A stretch of DNA of 64,000 bases, taken from assembly GCF_019703515.2 (NCBI RefSeq), contig NC_059358.1, positions 44,960,594 through 45,024,593 of the forward strand. The letters are read 5' to 3'. This stretch comes from Myxocyprinus asiaticus (lineage: Eukaryota; Chordata; Actinopteri; Cypriniformes; Catostomidae). Below the pieces are notes generated by a model. It searched no databases and was not told the DNA's origin. It was given only the letters and a program-made list of their open reading frames with translations. Shown piece by piece: positions 41,246 through 53,318 of this stretch. Within the stretch, counting starts at the first letter, position 1. Each line of letters opens with the position of its first letter. The position numbers and the translations under genes are program-made.

Positions 41246-43258
41246 CATTAATTATTTCATCTAGCCTATAGCACTCACTATTCCCATATCTATTTATAAC
41301 GTTTCATAAACTATATATTTATACAATTTTTCACAATTTCTTTGAAAGTTTCTTTTAGGATTATAAAGTCTCTATTTTTCTTTTCCAGCCTTTGTACTAT
41401 CTATTGTTTCCATTGTTGAATCAATTTGTTATTCCTTATTTTCAATAATAAATGTAATCTTCGAAATCATTCATGTTTTTCTCTAGGGCCAATTCTTTTT
41501 TTTTTTTTTTTTTTTGCCAAATTTAAATACACTATTTTGTGCTATGTAAAGTATATCTTTTCTCACACCTCCACATTATATACATGTAGATTCTCCTAAA
41601 GTATTTTCTTAAACAATTATTTCCTCACACTGGCTACATTTTTCCAATGTATTACATTCACATGCACTAGAAAAAATTATCTGTTCTCAAGTACAATTGC
41701 ATCACAATTTGCAGTACAAAAAGTTTCTTTCAGTAATTTAGTCCACTACAATTAATTGCATAGTGAAATCAACTAAATGCCATTGCTCTCTCTCTCTCTC
41801 TCTCTCTCTCGTTTCTTTTTGTTAGAAGCACCATTCCTAAAGGAATGTAAAAAAACAAAATAAAAAAAAAAAAAGGAAAAAACATCCGACCTTGTAAAGT
41901 TAGCTCTGAGTCGTAGATTTTCTGCCAGTTCCAAGGCACAATAAACTATGGATCAGAGATTTCCAGTGTGACAATAGATCTTCTTGTTTCTGAAGAATCT
42001 CTTCTTCCAGATGTCTATTGGCATACACGAAACCCAGCTTTGCTTAATTATATTTGGCCATTATTGTTCATCCAATTTGACCAAATTGACAACGTATATT
42101 ACAATTTCTTTCATCACACTTCCCCTACTTGTAAGGTCAAATTTTAGTGATGTTATTCTGCGTTTCTTCTAATAGCATTCTAGCAATTGTTCCTTTTGAC
42201 CAATTGATTCCTTTTTCTTTATCTGGTCAGAACATTTTGCTCTTTTTCCATTAAAGCAAGATTTAAGACTCTCTAGCTTTCTCCCAGGGCCCTTGGGTTC
42301 GGCTAGCAACCAACTCGCATGTCATCCGTAGTCATTTCAATACGCCATGACCATAAATTAACGACGCTAGTGCCAAGCTGTTTTGAATAATTCAAATTAT
42401 TCACATATTCCTTTGATTCTTTTTACTTTACCTCTGCTACTCAAATCACCAAAGGTTTTCTCTTCTCCATGCCCTGTTTTGAGTAATCTCTCTGACATTC
42501 AAAACACTTAATCCATTTGGTCCCACTTTTGGTCTAGTCACACTTACAGCCTTCAGACTTACTGCCTTTTATGCCTTGAGACATTATCACTTCAACTTTG
42601 CTGAGCCTGAACTCTTGGCAAACTACCTCGTTTACTCATTCTGCAGTTTAAAAATACTGCTCTACAAGATCCTCAATGCTACAGGTAAGTTATACTTTCT
42701 TAATTATTTTTTAGATCTAGGCTTCATTACTGCTGTACTGCACCAAACATATTTGATGGAACATTCTCAAATAACAGTTTTGTCCATTATATGCCTTATC
42801 GCATTTTAGCTTTATTGGTGACAACAATTGTCTAATTTGTCTAACTTTCTCATGTAGGACATTTGTGGACATATAATTAGCTTTTTATTTTGTTATAAAA
42901 TTAGTCTTAGTTCCAATAATTTATTTTTGCTATGTAGCTCAAAAAACTTCATAAGTTTTCTTTGTGTTTCTCATAAGCTTTTATTCCAAGTACGCTTTTG
43001 GATTTACTTTTATTTAGCCCAAACTAAATATTTCTTATTCCAAAAAACATTTTTAATAACTCAATATATTGAGCCATTCTACAGAATTGGTTCAAAGTCA
43101 GAGTTGGAAACATCTTGAAAAAAAATGGTCTTTTTCCACACATTTTGTATGCATGCAAACTGTATAATATCCAAGGTACACATTTCTAGTAATTGTGCAG
43201 TTAATTCTCATATTGTATTTTCAGAAAGTTTTGGAATATTTTTCCTCTCCTCAAATTT
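41246..43258. other. AT-rich interval, no supported gene
   Basis: Poly-T at about 41498-41516, a CT repeat at about 41785-41810 and an A-rich run at about 41851-41881. Short ORFs have no recognisable content. Confidence 0.4.
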
Positions 43259-43668
43259 GTCACTACCGAAACACAAACATATATAATTTAATAAGGGCTA
43301 TATTGACCTATTAAGATTTTGTTTACATCTTGTAAATATATTTTTACATAAATTTATATTTTTTTTGCTATTTTATTAAAAAGTTTTCACAGGTAAATCA
43401 ATAACAATTAAAATTTTAACAATATTTCTACAAGTGTCATTTATGAGATTTGTTGTATTTTGAATCCAATCTTTCTTTGTAAAAGGCATAAAGTTGATCA
43501 TACTGATTTCAAAGTTAAGGCTTCATTAGTTTGAATATACATTGATCCAAACACTATCATAACATCTTAGTTGATAATTCAATATACTTTATTTTTGACA
43601 AAACATCCCATGTTTCGGTGGTGACTGCACATTTTCGGTAGTGACAGTAATGTTTTGGTAGTGACCAC
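43259..43668. repeat. Left cluster of GGTAGTGAC-type motifs
   Basis: GTCACTACCGAAACA lies at 43259-43273 (reverse sense). Three direct copies TTCGGTGGTGACTG, TTCGGTAGTGACAG and TTTGGTAGTGACCA follow at 43613, 43634 and 43654, spaced about 20 bases. Further copies occur at 45961-45998 and 50749-50960. Confidence 0.7.
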
Positions 43669-44259
43669 AATATTTAGTTTGCCACGGCTGAATCAGACTG
43701 TCAACATTTTATGTTAATACAAATAACTAACTATGTTGCACATATGCAGTCAGCACATATAGCAGACGCACATCTGACTGTAAATATCTGATAAGAACAC
43801 CTAGCTGAAGAGCTATTCTGTACTCTGGGTCTTTAGGAGAGTGCAACATAGTTTTTTCTACCTAAAAAAAAAAACATCTTACAATGTAGACTGTTTCAGA
43901 ATCACTTTCAGTTTTATTTTCACAGAACGTCCATTATAATAGACAGCAGGATTATTTTAGTGTACAAAAACGGTCACACTTAACAATGTCAAATAAAATG
44001 GATTCAATCTATAGCCTAAAATTACAGTAAATCATTCCACTCTTTCATGTTTTATTTGTTATAATTCTGTGTTTCTTCCTAACTGATTGTCCATTTCTAC
44101 ATCTCAGATATATAACATATGAACAATGTCACCAACATTTTGCTTTTTAGTTATTCAGATAAATCTTCAGAACAACTGAACTTTTGTGAGTGTTTATGTG
44201 TGTGCTTGCATAAAACATTAATTTCAGGATACTTTTTTCCTTGCTTCTCAGCAGTCTAT

Positions 44260-44333
44260 TCAACAGTTTAACTTTTCACATACTGCTTTGAACACTGCTG
44301 GGTTGATTTGGACATGCGATTGTGAGTGTGTGA

Positions 44334-44382
<49 letters not shown>

Positions 44383-45720
44383 TGTGTGCTTCCACACTTT
44401 GTCTTTCATTGCTTTTTCAAAATCTTCCAATAGGTGCTCTGTCCTACCCTCACATCTCTGTTTAACAGATTTTGTCACAGTGATCTATCTTTTCCCATCC
44501 TTTTCTTTTTCATAGTCTTCTTTTTTGTGAGCCACTGGTACCACCATGTCACCCCTGTTCCTGATGTCATTTTGGTATGTGTGAGCAACTTGTTCCTGCA
44601 TGAAATATATTCTCTGTACAAACAAGCCTTGACCTTTGTGTCACAGCACAACTCCTCTGCCACTTTTCTCAAACTCTGGGAGTTAATGATGTCAAGCTGC
44701 TTGAGCCTGTCTGCTTTCATTTTGGCATTGTCATGCACTTTGCAGACACATGTCTCCCTATTATTGATATTTGGAGCAACAAACCAAAATGGCTTTATTC
44801 TACAAAAAAGTGAATAGGATAGCTTCAGGTGAGGCATCTCCAGCATCAGTTTCTGATATAAATTCAGCATTGTGTCAGAGTGAAACCTCTTTTGTTTCTT
44901 TTTATTTTTTTTTATTTTGTGATTGTTTCCTTCTTCCCTGTTGATACTTGACTATTGTCAGCACGATTTAGAAAATGTTTGACTATGTTCATGTTTTTTT
45001 GTTTATGATTGCTCTGATAGGTGAACCTAAGACATGGGTGGTTTTCTTTATGGGAGATACCAACACATTTTCTTACCATAGAGACAAGTTTGTATTTTCT
45101 AAGCAACCCGTTTGTGAAAGCTCTTCGGAATAAATGTTTCTCTTTATAACTTGCAGACTTGTATTTTTCCTGTATTTGGTGCATAAGCGTGTTGTGAAAA
45201 AGAAGGGTCTTTCTGACTTGGTTAGGAAGTCTGTGCTTCTGTTGTCAACTTCTGCCTTAACCATTGACACCACTTTCTATATTTTTCTTCCCTCTTCTGC
45301 ATTTCTTAGATCTTCTGTTCTAATTTATGACATTTTCTTTAGTTACTGGTTTTTGCTCTTTTTATCCTTTTTTTCCCAGTGTGTATGTGCACTGGTGTCT
45401 GATCACCCTCACTGGAAGTGCTAGGTGGTGTGGAAGCCCTGCAAAATGTCTCCACATCTTTTTGTCTTTTCACCATCATCCTGCATTTGCTGTCTATTCC
45501 TCCATGCTTTTCTGACATGTCTTTGCTCCCTGTCAGATAATTCACTGATACTCTTCAACTTTCCTTCTTCCCTTCATTTCTTATTTCTTTCTCTTTCTTT
45601 TCTTAAGTATTCCTGGTACTTCACTGGGTCATCCCTCAACCATTGTCTGTATTCTCTCAGTCTCTCTGCTCTAGTTTTTCCATTTTGTTTAGGCATGTTT
45701 GTGTTTTATGTCACTCTCCC
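44260..45720 (-). pseudogene. Decayed ORF, unidentified, possibly a transposase
   Basis: Minus-strand pieces in several frames read from about 45710 to 44260: MPKQNGKTRAERLREYRQWL, then DDPVKYQEYL, then further basic text, LSYSLFCRIKPFWFVAPNI and NRETCVCKVHDNAKMKA, and VTWWYQWLTKKKT. The CVCKVH pattern with other Cys/His residues could be a metal site. I recall similar repeated hypothetical proteins in fish but cannot name the family or show a catalytic triad. A TG repeat (44337-44369) interrupts the 3' part. Flanking GGTAGTGAC motifs suggest a DNA transposon. Confidence 0.45.
44337..44369. repeat. (TG)n microsatellite
   Basis: TG dinucleotide run followed by GA repeats. Confidence 0.95.
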
Positions 45721-45960
45721 TGTTAAGTAAACCATAGAAATTAACATTACTGACAACAACCTAACAACCCTTCGCTAGTATCTTGGACTGCACCCTTAAG
45801 TAAGTGTTATATTTCAGCTGGAATTTAAACCACATCACATTACAGAATTTTAACTCACATACTAAAACACTACTAAAACATAGTAAAATACTAATGATTT
45901 GCATAACTGTACTAAAATTTTGTTTATTTCCCCCAAATAAAGGATTAATTGTTCCCTTTT

Positions 45961-45998
45961 GTCACTACCAAAACAATGAATGTCTTGGTAGTGACAAT
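45961..45998. repeat. Inverted pair of GGTAGTGAC motifs
   Basis: GTCACTACCAAAACA (45961-45975) and GTCTTGGTAGTGACAA (45981-45996) face each other with a few bases between. Confidence 0.75.
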
Positions 45999-46189
45999 TT
46001 TAGATAATTTTAAGCCTAGCTCAAAGATGCTAATCAGCACATGGTTAGCTAGCACAGTTCTGAACAGTTTTACACACGTAAAAACACAATTGTATGGAAT
46101 AACACCTGTTGGGCCTCATGTATTCAGATAGAAGACAAAGGCAGGCCTAACAGTTGTAAAACCTTACTGAGGCCCACAGTCATAAATCT

Positions 46190-47855
46190 TACTGATACAA
46201 ATCGCGCAACAGAACGCCCCTAAACCATGATGTCATCGAGAATAGAAATAACTCTGAGATGCTTTCAGCAACTTTGCTCGCCGTGCATAGACGCAGCTCA
46301 TCGCTGCTCTCAGGTGTAGCCTCGTGGCACAAGGAAGTAATGTCTGACTTGAAACTGTGGCCATACAATCTCCATCTCGCTGGACGAGCTGAGATTACTC
46401 TGTATTCCACCAAACACTCTAACGGATCCGAAGGAGACCGCCAAGCAATCCGCATCTTCATCCATTTGCCTGCAGAAATGAAGAGAAAAAAGATTTCTCT
46501 TCCCTCTTCAATCAAGTCGACGTCGCTGATTTCTCCGCCAGCCTGCCGAGAATCAGCAGCCGTACCGCCCGCCGACAGAGCAAGGAAACGGCCTCCCTTC
46601 ATCACCGAGCCTCGAGGAACCGAGTCGGAGTTAAAGGACGGATGAACACACATTCGTCTGTGTCCTCATACTATTCAAGTAAGAGGTTTACGTCTGGGCA
46701 GAGATAGAATATTATAGTGTGTTATTCTTCTGTATCAAGGTTATTGCTTGTTCAGTTTACGGACTGCCGAGTCCGCTCATTGCTGCTAATAATACTCAAG
46801 GTATACTTTAATGTACGGTTATCACGAATGAGATCTGCTGTGTTGTAGTTCAACCACACTGGACTGTTGTGTATTTCCGCCATCGCGGGTGAGACCGGCA
46901 CACTGAGTTTATCCATTAAAGAATCAAAGACCGCGGGACGGTTTACGAGCCGTCCACCGCGTCTCTGAGTGATAAACTAACAGCTGCTTTCTCTCCCACG
47001 CAGCTTTGGGGCCGTCACTTAATTCTCCCTCTCTCTCGTACTAACCACACACACGCGACCCCTCAAACATTCTCGCACACATTTTTGGCTAGTAGATAAC
47101 TTCGTGATAAAGCTCAGCTTTGTCCCTAAGCAGTCGTACAAGCGGATACACACGGTATCTCTGGCCGGAAATCACACGTGATGTACTCGCCACGAGAGTC
47201 ACGTCCGCCATTTTCACACACACACACACGCACACACACACCTTCCTCATGTGTTATAGGATTATTTTGGTTACCATATCTACTCATATCACTGTTTAGT
47301 TTGTAGTTGTAAGTCGGAAGTTTATCGACTGCATTGTATTGCTTATTAATTGATATTACTGCATAAATAAACTTCGTTATATTTCAAAGAGAAGTGTTTT
47401 GGTTTGTTTGCATAAACCTGTGTCAAATGCTGATGGGATGTCAGTGCTTGGATTCAAGCCTTCATTGTTTTTTTCGAAAATCGATATTCTTCGGATGTCG
47501 ATTTTCCTAAGAGAACAATCTAATATTGAGACTGTTATACTATCTGGTTATTAGTCCCTGATTCCAGGGTGGTGCCCCGGTGATATTAATCCTTATTAAT
47601 ATTCTATTGATTTTTGATAATTGATAATTATCTTTGATGATTGTTGAATTTGAAGGATCAATAAACTAGTGTTAATTTTAATCAATGTTTCATGTTAACA
47701 ATTAACAATTATCTTTGATAATTGTTGATTTAAAGGATTAAAAAAAGCTAACATTGATTCAAATCAATGTTCTATTGATTTTAATAATTAATAATTATCT
47801 TTGATAATGATTCATTATTGCTAATAACCAAACCCGCTCCTAAACGTAGCGCACT
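46190..47855 (+). repeat. Putative long terminal repeat
   Basis: A GC-richer block (46190-47240), a CA repeat (47216-47243), an AATAAA signal at about 47366 and an end CGCACTACA a few bases before the primer-like site are consistent with an LTR. No second copy lies in the window to confirm it, so boundaries are inferred. Confidence 0.4.
47601..47830 (+). repeat. Three tandem AT-rich repeats of about 81-86 bases
   Basis: The core AATTATCTTTGAT recurs at 47626, 47707 and 47793. Each is preceded by TAATTAATA-like and followed by GATTGTTGA- or GATTCATTA-like sequence; the first two also share the ATCAATGTT end. Confidence 0.75.
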
Positions 47856-48434
47856 ACATTTACTGGAGCCCCATATGAGGTTTTAATGAGTTAGATTCTA
47901 TTATTTAATTTAAATATTAATTAATAACTAAAGAAATAATGATTAATTATTTCTGATAGTAACACTGATCTAAACAACCAGTAAAGCCCTACATAATAAT
48001 TGTTGCCCCGTGTGAGGCATCCTATGTGCCAGTTTGTCACAGTGTGTATGCATAGGAATCCAGAATAACTTGAATCATTACTTCAAAGTTTGGTTCTGTT
48101 TGACAACTGACTTCTCACAACTTGCCAAGCATTAGCCAGTGGTGTGAAATTGCTCTTAAGAGTGAATTAGGGGTTGGTAAGTTTACTATAGTCTGCTCAA
48201 AGCCTACTGTTGTTGTTATTTAACTCCTAACGCTTTCACCTAGATGTTACAGAGAGGTGCCAAGCCACCTCATTGACATCCACCAAAGAGAGAACGCAGT
48301 GAAATTTGCACATTAAATAACAGTAGCCCGTAAGCCACAGGTCGAAGCCTCTCACCTGTACGTTCGTGTCAGCATTATAGAAACAACATGCTATCAGAGC
48401 CACTGTGTCGCAGTAATTTTTACTGCCCAGTAAA

Positions 48435-48863
48435 ATGAGTCACCATTCGCCCCGCGTGACTGGAGCTGAAGCTCCACAGGGGTCAGTCGACCCAGTACTG
48501 CAAGATGTGGTCACTGCTGTCCTCCGTCTCTCCGTAGAGGAGAGAGATAACCTTAACGGCTACAATATTAGTCGTTGTGATGAAGCATTGCAGGAACTAC
48601 TTGATTATGTCAACAACCCAGTCGGGAAGCCAAAGCACACAATCCCGGACCTAGTGGGCCAAATGTTCCTTCTTCATCACCGCAAAACCCAACTGCAAAC
48701 CGCAGAGCACCAGGCCCATCTCGCCCAGCTGCAGAGCAGCTACCAAGCGATGCAGAGGGAAAATCTCAGCCTGCACCAAGAAGTTAGGTGCACCCAAGCT
48801 GAGAAAGTCCAGGCACAGGAAGATAATGCCCGCATACAGGAGGGACACAGGGACACATGCTAG
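48435..48863 (+). pseudogene. LTR element gag, N-terminal part
   Basis: A 142-residue frame beginning MSHHSPRVTGAE. The second half (about residues 80-140) is rich in Gln, Glu and Leu and looks like a coiled coil, as in many retroelement gag proteins. It ends at a TAG (48861-48863), while related text resumes downstream in other frames, so gag is broken here. It has no known catalytic role. Confidence 0.55.
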
Positions 48864-49261
48864 GAGCCGACCTACCCCTAGTGGTACAGTCTCTGTATTC
48901 GTCCTCCAAGACACCTTTCAAGCTCCTCCGGCGGCCCGCTGGTTGGATGCAGGTGCCCCTCCTTATAGTTGCCCCCCCAGTCAGTTTTCAGTCATGCCAC
49001 CTTGCATTTCAAACCAACTGATTCCACACCATGGAGGAGGGACAATTATTTTCAAGCCCAGAGTGGTGTAAGCGGCTCGAAGATCACATTAGCCAGGGAG
49101 CTGTACGCAACCCGTTGTCCACTCCCACGCATTGACTGGACTCCTTCCCCACCATGAAGGGGAGTAAGTCGTCCTCATCGCTATAGCGATCCGAGTGACT
49201 ATGGTGTTTCGGATGACTCGGACGACCCATGGTCATACCGACGCCAAGGCTTGCGCATCTG

Positions 49262-50200
49262 AAAACTCGAGTCCCTCGCAGGGGACATAGAGCGCTTTGA
49301 CCCAAGTAATCGAGATTCAAACATCGACAATTATCTCAGAGAAATTGAGCACTGCCTGGTTGACTTGCCATATGCTTCATCGTGTGAAAAACTCAAGCTC
49401 ATATGGAAGACCACGTTAAGGAGTGTCCATGTGTTCATGAAAACGCTACCGAGTGGTACCTGAAACCGCAACTCAGCTCTGTGTAAAGCCCTATGCGAGG
49501 AGTATTCGCTGTATATCGACAAAGCCTCCGCTACCATAGGTGCTTTTGCCATCACCCAGAAGAGGTACGAGCCTCCGCGTGAGTATTACAGACGCCTGAG
49601 AACCGTGTACTTCCAAGGAAGTAACGAACCAGGTCTGGAGGAGGAACAAGCATTCAAGTCTCTTTTCCTTCACAACCTCCACGAGTGCGTGCGATATGAC
49701 GTCACGATGCACTGCAGAACGGGCAACCCCACCATGCAGGAAATCAGAAGGTACGTATAACTGGCATGGGAGACATGCATGCGCCCTGCCCGAGGGCATG
49801 AAGGTGACGCCAGAGTCCTGGGGATCCAAGCCTCAGAATATGCAGACCTAGCGCTTGGAGGCAACGAAATGCCTCGCATTAAGGTGAATGCTAGAACAGG
49901 ACCCCAGAGGCGCCGATCACCCCGCCAGCAGGGTAGGCAACAGAACCGGGGGGTGGTGACCAGACACACCCCCAGGGTCATGGCAGGCCTAAACGGAAAT
50001 AAAAGTTCACCGGCCGAAAGGAAAGGCGCGCTTCCAATGAAAACCCAAACAAGAAGGTGAGTGGGTAGACAAGGTTTCAAATCCCCTCAGAGAACAAGAT
50101 TTGAGAAAGGAAATGGAGGATATAAGGAGACGCTTGACTGAGTTAGTAACGAAGCTTGATGTGCTCCATTGTTCACCAGGTCTGCCAAACTCCTCAAAAG
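49262..50200 (+). pseudogene. LTR element gag, capsid-like and C-terminal part
   Basis: Joined frames read LAGDIERFDPSNRDSNIDNY, LWKTT-type text (here LIWKTTLRSVHVFMKTLP), EEYSLYIDKASATIGAF, EYYRRLRTVYFQG and LFLHNLHECVRYDVTMH, a capsid-like helical domain of LTR-element gag. A basic Arg/Gln-rich tail at 49900-49990 may bind nucleic acid. Stops near 49465 and 49760 break it. Confidence 0.65.
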
Positions 50201-50354
50201 GAACACGGCGCTGAAACCCCGTCAGTATGACTAGACAATGTACCCCCTCCCGTTAATGCCAAAGTTTAATTTGTAGGTTGGGGAAAGGGGAACAGGGTCC
50301 AATTTGCTCCCCAAAACAGTCACTCCTTACATGCCACACCCTCCTTTTCTGTAC

Positions 50355-50690
50355 CGTAAGAGCAACGCCTGACACATGGGTCATTCAGCTCCCACGCACT
50401 ACTCAATACTGGTTCCGAAATACGTCTAATGGGTTCCAACACCTTTGCAGAGGTGGCTAGAGCAAAGCTCTCCCTTGGCAAACCGTTATAGACAGAGACC
50501 TGCAACGTAAGCATCACAAGCTACACACAAAATGGGTCGTCTATCACAAAACAGGCCTGGATTGACACCTTTCAAGGGATGATTCTAATAGACCCTGTTT
50601 ATATATGTCCCATTAATATGAAACCACTGTAAATTGGCCAGGACCTACTGAACCGATTGGCTCCGCTCATTGACTGGTGTCGAGGACATG
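50355..50690 (+). pseudogene. LTR element aspartic protease segment, active site changed
   Basis: The text SSHALLNTGSEIRLM sits where a retroelement protease has its LLDTGS flap-side motif. The catalytic Asp codon is AAT (Asn) at 50405-50407. Downstream IGQDLLNRLAPLIDW resembles the end of such a domain. The segment then stops and no RT follows. Confidence 0.6.
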
Positions 50691-50748
50691 TGGGTCAGGC
50701 GTAAAGCCCTACACACCCAAAAAAGTTTGCTTAATTGCAGAAAAAAAG

Positions 50749-50960
50749 GTGTTTGGTAGTGACGTTCCTTAAGGTTACACAAAGATTTTCTGACTTTAGA
50801 ACACATTTACCTCAAAATGATGGGAACTATCTACTCACCATGTAGCTATGAGAGAGAGCGACACAGGAATATTTCCTGATCAAAAATGTAGGGGTGTGGT
50901 TAAAATCAGTCTCAGCCTAAAACTCTGGACTAAAACATACACTGTTTCGGTAGTGAGATG
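50749..50960. repeat. Right cluster of GGTAGTGAC-type motifs
   Basis: GTTTGGTAGTGACG (50751) and GTTTCGGTAGTGAGATGACA (50944) resume the motif series seen at 43.2-46.0 kb, on the far side of the LTR remnant. The rest of 50961-51459 is AT-rich with no gene. Confidence 0.65.
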
Positions 50961-51459
50961 ACATTTTTTTTTACATAAAGTTTTATGATTTACAAAGAAA
51001 ATATAAAATAAATATTTTTTGAACTTCAAAACCAAAAAGATATTTTTAAAAACAACAATGGAATAAAATGCAAAGAATATTTCTATCATATTCATAAGCT
51101 GAAATTTTTGGGTTAGGGTTCGGGACAGCCACCTCCCAATTGAAAGTACCCAATAAATGATGATTTTATAAATATTAAGCTTACTGATATTTTAAATATT
51201 ATTGTGGGTTTCAATAGATAATAGAAGGGTCCTAGTAAACCTCCAAGATTTGAATACTTAAATGCTTTTTAAATGTGTTTTTTGGTTGTGGGACAGCAGT
51301 GTGCACCAATTCTGTAGAATGGCCCATATATATTCAATTTAGAATATGTATTTTATTGTCTATTATTTTCAGCTTCATTTATTTCAATTATTCTGTACAA
51401 CTTATAATTTCCCTGTGCTATTTCACTGCTTTAAAATGACCTGTCTGATAAATAACTAT

Positions 51460-52060
51460 GAAGTTGAAAAGGGAGAGAGAAAGCAGAGAGGGGAGAGAGA
51501 GGAGCTCGCCGGCCCCAGATATGCCGTCAAGTAGTCCTTGGCCCCCTGTCCTACTTCCGTCCACGACGCTGGGTGATGGCATTGGAACCCTTAGCCATTC
51601 CTTCTGGTTGCCAGTTGACGCGGGGCTCCAGTGCCACCGGATCGAACACTCCCTCTGCGTCGCGACCCCCAGTCAGCAGCGAGGACTCCTTGGACGGCGC
51701 ATCCTTCCTTCCCAGGTGTTGGCACCAGTGTAAGGAAGTTCTATGACTCTCTGAAGTAAGTGGGAGCCATGCAAACATCCAACATCAGACTCTCTATTGT
51801 CAGCACTTTTCAGTAACAAAACATTCAACACAGCTGCTTTTCAGCAGCACGAACACACACATCAGTGGGGTGCTTTTCAGCTCACCAGACACACACAGCT
51901 AATTTGTAGCTCACTCTCTCTCCCTGTGTCTCTCCAGCATTCTCGGCAACCTTTTCAAGCCCATCTCCGTTGTCACTGTAATGAGACACAGGTGTCATCA
52001 TTAGTGGCATCATTAATCACCAGGTGATGGCCCTTACCGCTTCCTCTCTCCCCTGTGACA
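51460..52060 (-). mobile_element. LTR element fragment related to the TRIM-like element
   Basis: On the minus strand, an LTR of about 332 bases (52060-51729) begins TGTCACAGGGGAGAGAGG and ends CTTACA. After one base comes a primer-binding-like site TGGTGCCAACACCTGGGA (51727-51710), then GGAAGGATGCGCCGT, as in the TRIM at 28.7 kb. About 250 bases of internal sequence follow, including a pyrimidine-rich stretch, then the fragment ends. No coding region is visible. Confidence 0.7.
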
Positions 52061-52080
52061 GACACATGACCACTTCCCGC

Positions 52081-52808
52081 TCCACAGTATTAAATGCACA
52101 TCTGTCTTAACTATTCTCGATAATGAAGAGATGAAAAAGATGTCCTTGACAGTTCTGTTCATATGTGATGTGATTAGCACTAAGATCAGCCTATCTGTAA
52201 TGTGGTTGAATTGCATCCTGTGAACAGGTGTCAAAGCATATGAAATATCCAAATACTTGATACCTGATGTTGTCTATTTCAGTGATGTCAAATAAAGAAT
52301 TAAAATGTGTGTGCGTGTGTGGGCAAGCAAGAGCGTCTGCTTTTTTGACCACTTGTTTCTTCTTCTAAAATGAACACCCATATATTTGACTGTATTATCT
52401 TAAATATTTTTCCCCCAAGGTTCTTACTCTGAAGAGAATATAGAGAACACCTTTGATGAAGTTCTCAGGAATCCACAAGAATTCCTGAGGATAAGGAAGG
52501 TTGAGATAAGGTGAAATTCCTAGACAAGCTTTTCCCAAGTCTGCTCGACATAACAGGCCATAAGCTGGAAATCGAGCGAGCTCACAGAGTTCCGGATCAC
52601 AGATCCACTGAGGGAGACAGGCCCCGACCAATTCTTCCCACTCCACAGTATTAAATGCACATCTGTCTTAACTGTTCTCAATAATGAAGAGATGAAAAAG
52701 ATGTCCTTGACAGTTCTGTTCATATGTGATGTGATTAGCACTAAGATCTTCTTACTCTGAAGAGAATATAGAGAACACCTTTGATGAAGTTCTCAGGAAT
52801 CCACAAGT
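52081..52808. repeat. Interleaved segmental duplication (A-B-L1-A-B)
   Basis: Block A (CTCCACAGTATTAAATGCAC to GTGATTAGCACTAAGATC, 52081-52185) recurs at 52641-52745. Block B (TTCTTACTCTGAAGAGAATA to CAGGAATCCACAAG, 52422-52483) recurs at 52749-52808. In the second set A and B abut directly. In the first they are separated by 52186-52421. Confidence 0.83.
52497..52637 (+). pseudogene. L1 ORF1 fragment within the duplication
   Basis: About 140 bases matching 54210-54345 of L1 copy 2: FLDKLFPSLLDITGHKLEIE-type reading followed by the GGGAGACAGGCCCCGACCAA stretch. It is bounded by the B and A duplication blocks. Confidence 0.75.
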
Positions 52809-53318
52809 GAAGCAACAAGTTTCCAGTCTGACGATTATGGGGAGAACAGATCACAGGGGGCACAAAAATGAAAAAGTATCTATTTATTGGAAAGACTAAT
52901 TAGTGTTTTAGTTCCAGGATGTAAGGTAGTATTTATAGTCAACTTAACCTGTCCTTGTGTAATATCAGTCAGTATACTGAAGTCCACCAAGAAAATGTTA
53001 TAATAATTTTTTTTTTTTTTTATCAAGAACTAATACATTTGATTGGTTTATAAGTATATTTATATGTATTTTGTTTCCCTTATGGACTAGCATAGATTTC
53101 AACAAAACTTTAAAATACACTCTATTCCAGCATTATTTTAATTTTAGATCATTTTAAATACAAAGAAACCGCTTGTTATATTGGTGAAAAAATAATGTGA
53201 AATGGTTAATACTGGACTTTTACTGGACTGAACCAAAATGTACAGGATAATGCAAGATTTTATATAATAATGTGGATATAATCCAAAATGCCTTTGTAGG
53301 ACCTACTGTACACCAAGA
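52809..53318. other. AT-rich interval, no gene
   Basis: A poly-T run at about 53008-53022. Nothing else is recognisable. Confidence 0.4.

Larger units (their letters stand above)
46140..50715 (+). mobile_element. LTR retroelement remnant: LTR-like region, gag and protease only
   Basis: A non-coding LTR-like region (46190 to about 47855) is followed by a primer-site-like TGGAGCCCCATATGAGG (from 47861), a leader, two gag pieces and a protease-like segment. RT, RNase H, integrase and the 3' LTR are missing. The boundaries are approximate: left by the end of the GGTAGTGAC-bearing sequence, right by the return to it at about 50716. It could be a Ty3-like or an endogenous-retrovirus-like element; without RT this cannot be decided. 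Confidence 0.6.

Noticed and set aside
44260..44478. A Ser-Leu-Thr-His repeat protein
   Set aside because: The repeat is only the translation of the TG microsatellite within a decayed ORF.
46259..46645. A 128-residue ORF as a host protein
   Set aside because: It lies in the putative LTR region, has no recognisable domain, and overlaps an equally long antisense frame.
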